DNA of 64,000 nt from Clostridia bacterium (GTDB lineage Bacteria; Bacillota; Clostridia; Christensenellales; Borkfalkiaceae). Below, piece by piece: positions 54,241 to 61,440 of the stretch. Below the pieces are notes generated by a model. The model saw only the letters and a list, made by a program, of their open reading frames with translations. It ran no database searches and was not told the DNA's origin. How positions within the stretch are numbered: the first letter of the stretch is position 1; each line of letters opens with the position of its first letter. Both the position numbers and the translations under genes were made by a program. The stretch covers positions 56,423-120,422 of the forward strand of contig JAFQWV010000009.1 in NCBI GenBank assembly GCA_017407325.1, in the 5' to 3' direction.

Positions 54241-54508
54241 TACTGTGCTTTCCTTGTCGACAGAAGATACCGAAGCGAAATCTGCGTAGGTGGCTCCTTT
54301 AAAGTTACCTTATGGCACACGGAACCGGTTGCTTAGTGCTGCTATATTCCTATCCTGACACGGTTCACAATAGTCCGTTGCATAAGACCCTAATATCAAC
54401 GCTCCTTGCGTAGACCGGCCAACCATACCTTAAGCCTCGAAGGACCTTCAGCCCTGCTGTAGCGGATTGCAGGAAGAGGGCACCGCTAGCTCCCCGCCTA
54501 GCACAGTA
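54241..54508 (-). ncRNA. ffs: Signal recognition particle RNA, large (Alu-containing) type
   Basis: RNA scaffold of the signal recognition particle. The 268-nt RNA begins TACTGTGCTAGGCGGGGAGC and contains GGTGCCC, AACCGTGTCAGG, GGAA and AGCAGCACTAAG, the layout of the long SRP RNA of Clostridia and Bacillus; its ends pair (GTGCT with AGCAC). In domain IV the usual CAGG-UCC-GGAA-GGA-AGCAG is CAGG-AUA-GGAA-UAU-AGCAG, so the pair block below the GGAA loop is changed on both sides and still pairs. Confidence 0.95.
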
Positions 54509-54513
54509 GAAAT

Positions 54514-54542
54514 ATTTTATAATATAAACGCAAAAAAATCAA
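54514..54542 (-). promoter_or_regulatory. SRP RNA promoter
   Basis: On the minus strand TTGATT (54542-54537), 17-base spacer, TAAAAT (54519-54514), five bases before the RNA 5' end. Confidence 0.7.
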
Positions 54543-54572
54543 CCGTTTTTACGCCTTTTATAAATAAAACGC

Positions 54573-54601
54573 TTTACATAAATTGCAAAATTTGTTAAAA
54601 T
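54573..54601 (+). promoter_or_regulatory. Promoter of the ileS T-box operon
   Basis: TTTACA (54573-54578), 17-base spacer, TAAAAT (54596-54601), just before the T-box leader. Confidence 0.7.
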
Positions 54602-54609
54602 TATAATAA

Positions 54610-54877
54610 ATTTAGGGTCGTTGAGCGAAAACAAGGCAGATTTCAAGGCGCGCTAAAAGCGAGATAGGGGTGGTGAGAGCCTGTCCGTACACCGAAATAC
54701 TGTTATCCTTTCGTGAGACCGTTGCCAAAAGCGTGGCGAATTTTCGTGGGCGAAATAGGTGACCGTAAGCTTTACGTAAAAGCCAAAATAAGCGCGCAAA
54801 ATCTTTTTGCGAAGCAGAGTGGTACCGCGGTAAAATTCCGTCTCTGGGTTTTCAGGGGCGGTTTATTTTTATTTTTC
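54610..54877 (+). promoter_or_regulatory. T-box riboswitch, isoleucine
   Basis: Transcription-control leader that senses uncharged tRNA-Ile. The T-box AGAGTGGTACCGCGG is at 54816-54830. The terminator stem CCGTCTCTG with CAGGGGCGG (54838-54861) and a T-rich tail follow. Stem I lies in about 54615-54720. Two Ile codons fall in the specifier-loop area: AUA at 54697-54699 in GAAATAC and AUC at 54705-54707; I cannot decide between them by eye. Confidence 0.93.
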
Positions 54878-54910
54878 GTTAATAAATTTCCGATTGTTTA
54901 AGGAGAGATT

Positions 54911-57900
54911 ATGTATAAAAAGGTTGACACGACGTTAAACTTTCTCGACAGAGAGAAAGAAGTAATCGAGTTTTGGAACGAGAACAAGATTTTTGAAAAG
55001 AGTATGGCTCAAACGGAAGGAGGGGAAGAATTTACTTTCTACGACGGTCCTCCAACAGCCAACGGAAAACCACATATCGGACACGTTTTAACACGTGTTA
55101 TGAAAGATATAATTCCAAGATATAAAACAATGAAAGGCATGCACGTTTTAAGAAAGGCAGGCTGGGATACTCACGGTCTTCCGGTTGAACTTGAAATCGA
55201 GAAAAAACTCGGTCTAGACGGCAAGCAAGACATTGAAAAATACGGTATCGAGCCTTTTATCGGCGAGTGTAAAAAGTCCGTTTGGAAATACACTACCGAG
55301 TGGAAGAATATGAGCGACCGTTTAGGTTATTGGGTTGATATGGACAATCCTTACGTAACTTATCACGACGACTATATCGAATCTGTTTGGTGGGCTTTAA
55401 AAGAAATTCATAAAAAAGGCTTACTTTACAAAGGTTATAAAATCGTACCTTACTGCCCACGTTGTGGAACTGCGCTTGCAAGCCACGAAGTAGCACAAGG
55501 CTATAAAGACGTTAAAGAAAAGTCAGTTTTCGTAAAATTTAAAGTAAAAGGCGAGGAAAATAAATATTTCCTTGCATGGACGACTACGCCTTGGACACTT
55601 CCTTCTAACGTTGCACTTTGTATGAACGCAAACGAAGACTACGTAGAAATTAAGGCAAACGGCGAAAATTATATTTTGGCTCAAGCATTAGTTCCAAGTC
55701 TATTTGAAGAATACGAAACTATCTCTGTAAATAAAGGTAGTTTTTACGAAGGCGTTGAATACGAACCGCTTTACGACTTTGCAGTAGGCTCTTTCCGTGA
55801 AAAGGCATTCTATATTGTAAACGACGACTACGTAACCTTAACAGACGGTACGGGCATCGTTCATATTGCGCCTGCGTTCGGTGTTGACGATGCTAACGTT
55901 GGTAGAAGATATAATTTACCGTTCGTTCAAATGGTAAACGACCGTGGTCAATTTAAAGACGAAGTTACTCTTTACAAGGGTATGTTCGTTAAAGATGCAG
56001 ATAAACACATTATTCGCGAACTTAACGAGCGTGGACTTTTATTTAAAGACATGCTTTACGAACACTCTTACCCACACTGCTGGCGTTGCAATACTCCACT
56101 TTTATACTACGCTCGTCAAAGCTGGTTTGTAAAAACGACTGCTATAAAAGACGAACTTATCGCATCAAACAATTCAGTCAACTGGATGCCTGAAACGATA
56201 AAAAGCGGTAGAATGGGCAACTTCTTAGAAAACGTGGTCGATTGGGGCTTGTCGCGTGAAAGATATTGGGGTACGCCACTTCCTGTTTGGGAGTGCGAGT
56301 GCGGTCATTTCCACGTAATCGGTTCTAAGCAAGAACTTAAAGAATTGTGCGGTGTTGAAGGGGATATCGAGCTTCACCGTCCGTATATTGACGACTGCGA
56401 ATTTACTTGCCCTAAGTGTGGTAAGAAGATGAGAAGGGTAAAAGAAGTTATCGACTGCTGGTTTGACTCTGGCTCTATGCCTTTTGCTCAATATCACTAT
56501 CCGTTTGAAAATAAAGAACTTTTTGAAAAGCATTTCCCAGCAGACTTTATCAGTGAAGCAATCGACCAAACTCGTGGTTGGTTCTACGTGCTTTTAACTA
56601 TTTCAACGTTACTCTTTGGCAAGTCGTCGTTCAAAAATTGTATAGTTTTAGGTCACGTAAACGACGAAAAGGGTTTGAAAATGAGTAAGCATATCGGCAA
56701 CGTCGTAGATCCTTGGACTATTTTAGATAAGCAAGGTGCAGACGCCGTTAGATGGTATTTCTACACTTCAAGTGCGCCTTGGCTTCCTTCAAGATTCTAT
56801 GAAAAAGCTGTTAGCGAGTGTCAAGGAAAGTACATGGGAACTTTATGGAACGCATACGCTTTCTTCGTTCTCTATGCTGACATTGATAAATACGATCCGT
56901 CAAAATATTCGCTTAAAGACTGTAAGTTAAGCGTAATTGATAAGTGGGTACTTTCAAAACTTAATTCACTTATTAAAAGCGTTGAAAAAATGCTTGACAA
57001 CTATCAAATTTTTGAAAGCTCAAGACTTATGCAAACGTTTGTAGACGAGCTTTCTAATTGGTATATTCGCCGTTCTCGTGAAAGATTCTGGGGAAGTGTT
57101 ATGACTGAAGATAAAATTTCAGCATACACCACTTTATACACGGTTTTAACTACTTTTGCAAAAATTACTGCGCCTTATACGCCGTTTATTGCAGAAAATA
57201 TTTACAGAAACTTAGTTCCTGAGTTTTTCCCTGACGCACCAATTTCCGTTCATTTATGCGAGTTCCCAAGCGCTGACGAAAGTCTAATAGACGAAAATTT
57301 AGAAGCGCAAATGGAAGAACTTATGAACGTAGTCGTTTTAGGTAGATCGGCAAGAAATTCTTCTAACATCAAAAACCGTCAACCGCTTGCAAAATTATAC
57401 TTCTCAGGTGGTAAAGAAGTCGTGCTTTCTGACGATTTAGTTGAAATTGCAAAAGATGAATTGAACGTTAAAGAAATTGAAATCTTAAATAATTCGTCTG
57501 AATACATCAACTACAAACTAAAGCCACAACTTAAGACTTTAGGTCCTAAGTACGGTTCAAAACTCGGCTTGATTCGTGCATTTTTAGATTCTTGCGATGC
57601 AAATGACGTGGTAGCAAAAATTAAGATTAACGGCGTTTACGAAGTTGTGCTTGGCGGTGAAAAAATTGAGTTTACTGAAAACGATTTACTTATCTCAAGC
57701 GAAAGTAAAGAAGGATTCGTTTCTGCTAGCGAAAACGGTATGACGGTAGTTCTTGACGTAAATTTAACTGACGAACTCATTGAAGAAGGTTTCGTTCGCG
57801 AAATCGTTTCACGCGTTCAAGGTATGAGAAAAGATGCTGGCTTTGAAGTTACCGATCGCATCAATATAACTGTTTTGGCAAGCGAAAAGCTCTTAAAGAT

Positions 57901-58033
57901 TATTTCTTCTAACGAAGATAAAATCAAATATTCCGTTCTTTGCGATACTGTCTCCGTTTGCGAGCCTAAGGGCTTTACAAAAGAATTTGACATAAACGGC
58001 GAATCTTGCAAAATCGGCGTTGAAAAAATTTAA
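54911..58033 (+). CDS. ileS: Isoleucyl-tRNA synthetase, IleS2-like
   Basis: Charges tRNA-Ile. The 1040-residue product has the HIGH motif in GKPHIGHVLTRV, KMSKS as LKMSKHIGNVVDPW, the editing-site WTTTPWTLPS, and zinc-type cysteines in CPRCGTALAS. The N-terminal DGPPTANGKPHIGH and KAGWDTHGLPVE are those of the eukaryote-like IleS2 clade, which is less sensitive to mupirocin in characterised members; IleS1 has PYANG and HIGHALNK. It starts ten bases after AAGGAG and is under T-box control. No second ileS is seen in the window. Confidence 0.95.
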   Translation: MYKKVDTTLNFLDREKEVIEFWNENKIFEKSMAQTEGGEEFTFYDGPPTANGKPHIGHVLTRVMKDIIPRYKTMKGMHVLRKAGWDTHGLPVELEIEKKLGLDGKQDIEKYGIEPFIGECKKSVWKYTTEWKNMSDRLGYWVDMDNPYVTYHDDYIESVWWALKEIHKKGLLYKGYKIVPYCPRCGTALASHEVAQGYKDVKEKSVFVKFKVKGEENKYFLAWTTTPWTLPSNVALCMNANEDYVEIKANGENYILAQALVPSLFEEYETISVNKGSFYEGVEYEPLYDFAVGSFREKAFYIVNDDYVTLTDGTGIVHIAPAFGVDDANVGRRYNLPFVQMVNDRGQFKDEVTLYKGMFVKDADKHIIRELNERGLLFKDMLYEHSYPHCWRCNTPLLYYARQSWFVKTTAIKDELIASNNSVNWMPETIKSGRMGNFLENVVDWGLSRERYWGTPLPVWECECGHFHVIGSKQELKELCGVEGDIELHRPYIDDCEFTCPKCGKKMRRVKEVIDCWFDSGSMPFAQYHYPFENKELFEKHFPADFISEAIDQTRGWFYVLLTISTLLFGKSSFKNCIVLGHVNDEKGLKMSKHIGNVVDPWTILDKQGADAVRWYFYTSSAPWLPSRFYEKAVSECQGKYMGTLWNAYAFFVLYADIDKYDPSKYSLKDCKLSVIDKWVLSKLNSLIKSVEKMLDNYQIFESSRLMQTFVDELSNWYIRRSRERFWGSVMTEDKISAYTTLYTVLTTFAKITAPYTPFIAENIYRNLVPEFFPDAPISVHLCEFPSADESLIDENLEAQMEELMNVVVLGRSARNSSNIKNRQPLAKLYFSGGKEVVLSDDLVEIAKDELNVKEIEILNNSSEYINYKLKPQLKTLGPKYGSKLGLIRAFLDSCDANDVVAKIKINGVYEVVLGGEKIEFTENDLLISSESKEGFVSASENGMTVVLDVNLTDELIEEGFVREIVSRVQGMRKDAGFEVTDRINITVLASEKLLKIISSNEDKIKYSVLCDTVSVCEPKGFTKEFDINGESCKIGVEKI

Positions 58034-58041
58034 TTTTAAAT

Positions 58042-58067
58042 GGGTGGTTTTCGTTAAAAAACCACCC
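58042..58067 (+). other. Stem-loop between ileS and the methyltransferase gene
   Basis: A 10-bp stem GGGTGGTTTT with AAAACCACCC and a six-base loop. It is followed by GAAAAGG, not by Ts, so it is not a typical terminator. It ends 12 bases before the next start codon. Confidence 0.55.
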
Positions 58068-58079
58068 GAAAAGGTATAA

Positions 58080-58943
58080 ATGTTAGTAGCTGATAAATGG
58101 AAGGACTATTCTATTATAGCAACGGGTGACGGGTACAAGCTCGAAAGATGGAAGGACGTGGTTTTGTTAAGACCAGACCCACAAGTTATCTGGAAATCTC
58201 AGTTTGATTTAGCGTCTCACCCAGACCTATCTGCTCGCTATATTCGTAGCGAGAAAGGTGGTGGTGCTTGGGATTATATTAAAAAAATGCCAAGCGAGTG
58301 GATAGTTTCTTACGGCGATTTAAAATTTAAAATAAAGCCTATGGGCTTTAAGCATACGGGGCTATTTCCTGAACAAGCGGCAAATTGGGAAAAGTGTATG
58401 GCGCTTATTAAAGGTGCGAACAGACCAATTTCCGTGTTAAATCTCTTTGCGTACACCGGTGGCGCAACGGTTGCTTGTGCAGCAGCAGGGGCTTCCGTTT
58501 GTCACGTCGATGCAAGCAAAGGTATGGTTGAACGCGCAGGTGAAAATATTAGACTTTCGGGCTTAGAAAAGGCTAACGTTCGCTTTATTATTGACGACTG
58601 TAAAAAGTTTGTTCAACGCGAAATCAGACGTGGTAGACGTTACGACGCTATAATTATGGACCCGCCAAGCTACGGTCGAGGTCCAAACGGCGAAATGTGG
58701 AAGATTGAAAATCAACTTTACGATCTTGTTACGCTTTGTAGCGAAGTTTTAAGTGACAATCCACTATTTTTCCTTATAAACAGTTACACTACAGGCTTAC
58801 AACCTCAAGTTTTAAACAATATTTTAGCACTTACCTTAAAGAAAAAATACGACGGTAGAATTGAGTCTTATGAAATAGGACTTCCTACCGAAGAAGGTAT
58901 TTCTTTGCCGTGCGGTGCTGGGGGGATATTTATCAATGACTAA
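58080..58943 (+). CDS. Class I SAM-dependent methyltransferase, RlmI-like
   Basis: A 287-residue methyltransferase with SAM-binding LNLFAYTGGATVACAAAGA and the catalytic MDPPSYGRGPNGEMW (PPSY). This layout fits rRNA (cytosine- or guanine-) methyltransferases of the RlmI/YccW group, but the PUA domain of RlmI is missing. The N-terminal part (about 1-110) carries KPMGFKHTGLFPEQAANW. Substrate not known. Translation is coupled to the following RluA gene by an eight-base overlap, which supports a role in RNA modification. Confidence 0.88.
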   Translation: MLVADKWKDYSIIATGDGYKLERWKDVVLLRPDPQVIWKSQFDLASHPDLSARYIRSEKGGGAWDYIKKMPSEWIVSYGDLKFKIKPMGFKHTGLFPEQAANWEKCMALIKGANRPISVLNLFAYTGGATVACAAAGASVCHVDASKGMVERAGENIRLSGLEKANVRFIIDDCKKFVQREIRRGRRYDAIIMDPPSYGRGPNGEMWKIENQLYDLVTLCSEVLSDNPLFFLINSYTTGLQPQVLNNILALTLKKKYDGRIESYEIGLPTEEGISLPCGAGGIFIND

Positions 58944-59637
58944 AGACGATTTGATTGTTTTACACGAAGATAACCATATTATCGTGGTTTTTAAGCCACA
59001 AAATATTCCGTGCTGTGAAGATTCGTCAAAAGATAAAGACTTGCTTACGGTTATCAAAGAACACATTAAAGAAAAAGAAAATAAGCCGGGTAACGTTTAC
59101 GTTGGGCTAGTTCACCGTCTTGATAGAGTAACCGGTGGCGTTATGGTATACGCTAAAAGCTCAAAGGCAGCGTCAAGACTTTCCGAGCAGATGAGAAGTG
59201 GCGACTTTGAAAAAAAGTATTACACGGTACTCGTCGGCTCTCCAAAAGAAAAGCGCGCCGTTTTATGCGACTGGGTAAAGAAGAACCCGATAAATAACGT
59301 AGTTTACGTTTGTCCGCAGACTGTTGAAGGTGCTAAATATTGTGAACTCGACTACGTAATCGTTGAAGAAAAGAACGACTTATCTTTGGCACTCGTTACT
59401 CTTCACACGGGAAGAACACATCAAATTCGCGTACAAATGAGTCACAATCAAACGCCGGTTTACGGCGATATGAGATACGGTGGTGAAAATGCTAAGAAAG
59501 GAAATATTGCTCTTTGGGCAACGACCTTAGCGTTTACTCACCCTGTTTCAAAAGAAAGACTCGTTTTTAAAATCGAGCCGCCGAAAGATAATTTGCCTTG
59601 GAAATACTTCGATATTGACGAAGCAATGCGCTTTTAA
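58936..59637 (+). CDS. RluA family pseudouridine synthase
   Basis: Converts specific uridines of rRNA or tRNA to pseudouridine. ATG 58936 follows GGGGGGATATTT inside the end of the methyltransferase gene; an in-frame GTG lies 21 bases upstream. The 233-residue product lacks the S4 domain and has the catalytic Asp in LVHRLDRVTGG, plus LHTGRTHQIRVQM and YGDMRYG. The target site is not readable (RluA/RluC/RluD groups). A second RluA-family gene begins at the right edge of the window. Confidence 0.93.
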   Translation: MTKDDLIVLHEDNHIIVVFKPQNIPCCEDSSKDKDLLTVIKEHIKEKENKPGNVYVGLVHRLDRVTGGVMVYAKSSKAASRLSEQMRSGDFEKKYYTVLVGSPKEKRAVLCDWVKKNPINNVVYVCPQTVEGAKYCELDYVIVEEKNDLSLALVTLHTGRTHQIRVQMSHNQTPVYGDMRYGGENAKKGNIALWATTLAFTHPVSKERLVFKIEPPKDNLPWKYFDIDEAMRF

Positions 59638-59710
59638 TTAGAAATTAATAAAAAAATCGGATAAATTTATATAAATTTAAAAATTTTTCCTTTTATTTTC
59701 AATTAATAGA

Positions 59711-59739
59711 TTGACAAAAACAGTTAATCATAGTAAAAT
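59711..59739 (+). promoter_or_regulatory. Promoter of the secreted protein gene
   Basis: TTGACA (59711-59716), 17-base spacer, TAAAAT (59734-59739). The leader holds a stem-loop formed by GTGC-TAGGT (59756-59764) with ACCTA-AAA-GCAC (59784-59795). Confidence 0.75.
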
Positions 59740-59815
59740 TTAATAGATTATGTATGTGCTAGGTGTAAATGCTATAGTTTTTTACCTAAAAGCACGCCTA
59801 TGGAGTTTTTGATTT

Positions 59816-61132
59816 ATGAAAAGCAAAAGAATTTTAACTCTTGCAATACTAATGCTTGCTGTCGTTCTTATCGGATTTTTCCCTAAGCAAGCAAATATAG
59901 CTAAGGCAGACGTTGTAACTTCTGATATTGATAAAATTGCAGGTTACAGTTACGACCTATCGTATATTTTGAAAGATGCCGGTTTTGAAACCACTAACGG
60001 AAAAACTGTAAAGTACAGACTTTCACAGTTGAGTGACGGTACAGCCGTTACTGAAGGTGACACTAACGTAAAAGGTTCGTCTTTTGAAACTGCTGGTTCT
60101 ACCATTGAATTTAAGAGAGAAGGCGTTTACAGTTTTGACGTTTACACCGGTGAAACTACACTCGAAGCAAGTTTTAAGGTAACCGTTGTTTCTTCTGATT
60201 CGATTGACGAAACTTCTATTTCTTACAACACTAATGCAGATTTAATCGGTGCAGTTCAAACAGCCGTTGACGACCACGCTAAAACTTTAAAAGTAGGCGA
60301 TTCGTTCTCTTTCACTAACGCTGGCGTTATGACTGCTTTGGAAAAAGTCGTAGTTTCTAAGTATTTCCCATATTCTGCACTTACCAAAAACTACTACTAT
60401 TCGAATTCACAATCTTCTTCATATACAAACACTACTTCTTCAAAATTCACTTTGTCAAAAGCAGGTACTTACAGTTTCTACGTTCTCGTTACTGACGAGT
60501 GTAACAACAAAGTAACTACTGACGATTTAGTTGAAGGACCGGGTGGTTGGTACGCAAAAGATAGCGACGGTAACAGAGTAGGCGACGTTATTATCCCAAT
60601 CTATACTTTCACTGTAGAAGAAATAACAGCACCTGTTATCACGGTTGCTGCGTCTGAAGCAGGATTTTTAAACCTTGAATATACTGTAAACAGTTTTACA
60701 ATCGACGCTGAAGATTATCAATCTGAGTACACTTTATATTACAGCGAAGAACTTTTTGATAAAGACGACGAATCTTATGAAAACGATACGGCTTATATGA
60801 ACGCAGTTCTTGCTCACTCTACAACCGTTGACGTAACAGATGAACTTTTCGATAAAGACGAAGTTTCTTTCACTCCTGATAAAAAAGGTTACTACTACGT
60901 TTTAGTTCGCGCTGTTGACTCTGCTAATATGAGTGAACAAGCAATGTCGAGAGCAATCTCTGTTCAAAGAGAATACACGACTGTTTCCATCGAAAGAGAA
61001 TTCGTTAAAAATAATCTCGTTTCTGTAATTTCTTTAAGCGTTGCGCTTTTATGCTTGGTTGGTTTAATCGTTCTTATTCTTATTAAACCAAAGGATTACA
61101 ACGTTGAGCTTGAAGTTAAAAATCGTAAATAA
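59816..61132 (+). CDS. Secreted, C-terminally membrane-anchored protein of unknown function
   Basis: The 438-residue product has a signal peptide (residues 1-32, KSKRILTLAILMLAVVLIG, cleavage near AKA-DVV), an extracellular part rich in Ser, Thr, Tyr and Asp, and one C-terminal membrane helix (about 400-423) followed by a short basic tail with no sortase motif. The extracellular region reads as beta-sandwich or Ig/cadherin-like units (KREGVYSFDVYTGETTLEA, SKAGTYSFYVLVTDECNN, PDKKGYYYVLVRAVDS share a G-Y/V-Y-x-F/V-x-V strand pattern), so perhaps three repeats. I recognise no enzyme motif. It is monocistronic with its own promoter and terminator. Confidence 0.78.
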   Translation: MKSKRILTLAILMLAVVLIGFFPKQANIAKADVVTSDIDKIAGYSYDLSYILKDAGFETTNGKTVKYRLSQLSDGTAVTEGDTNVKGSSFETAGSTIEFKREGVYSFDVYTGETTLEASFKVTVVSSDSIDETSISYNTNADLIGAVQTAVDDHAKTLKVGDSFSFTNAGVMTALEKVVVSKYFPYSALTKNYYYSNSQSSSYTNTTSSKFTLSKAGTYSFYVLVTDECNNKVTTDDLVEGPGGWYAKDSDGNRVGDVIIPIYTFTVEEITAPVITVAASEAGFLNLEYTVNSFTIDAEDYQSEYTLYYSEELFDKDDESYENDTAYMNAVLAHSTTVDVTDELFDKDEVSFTPDKKGYYYVLVRAVDSANMSEQAMSRAISVQREYTTVSIEREFVKNNLVSVISLSVALLCLVGLIVLILIKPKDYNVELEVKNRK

Positions 61133-61143
61133 TTAAAAAACTT

Positions 61144-61174
61144 AAAGCACCTTTTCAAAAAAGGTGCTTTTTTG
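61144..61174 (+). terminator. Terminator of the secreted protein gene
   Basis: A perfect 12-bp stem AAAGCACCTTTT with AAAAGGTGCTTT, loop CAA, followed by TTTG. Confidence 0.9.
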
Positions 61175-61221
61175 TTACCTTCTTGAATATAATTATCCAA
61201 AAAACGGAAAGGATATATTAT

Positions 61222-61440
61222 ATGTTATTATCAGACTGCAAAGACGGGCAGAATATTGAAATTTTAAAGATAGATGCCGAAAATATAACAAAAAAGCGAC
61301 TTGAATTACTTGGTTTTTCGGTTGGGGAAAAGGTTTCGGTTGCAAAAAATTCGTTTGGCTCGGTTTTGGTTATCGTTTCAGGTAAAATGCTTGCACTTGG
61401 TAAAGCCGTATCCGACGGGGTAGAAGTTAAATGCGTGTAG
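61222..61440 (+). CDS. feoA: FeoA family protein
   Basis: Small SH3-like cytoplasmic partner of the ferrous iron transporter FeoB. ATG 61222 follows GGAAAGGATATATT; the longer reading from 61183 has no support. The 72-residue product has the typical LLGFSVGEKVSVAKNSFGSVLV and VSDGVEVKCV segments. It overlaps feoB by ten bases. Confidence 0.9.
   Translation: MLLSDCKDGQNIEILKIDAENITKKRLELLGFSVGEKVSVAKNSFGSVLVIVSGKMLALGKAVSDGVEVKCV

Noticed and set aside
54713..54901. 62-codon open frame before ileS
   Set aside because: It lies inside the T-box leader and antiterminator, which explain the sequence.
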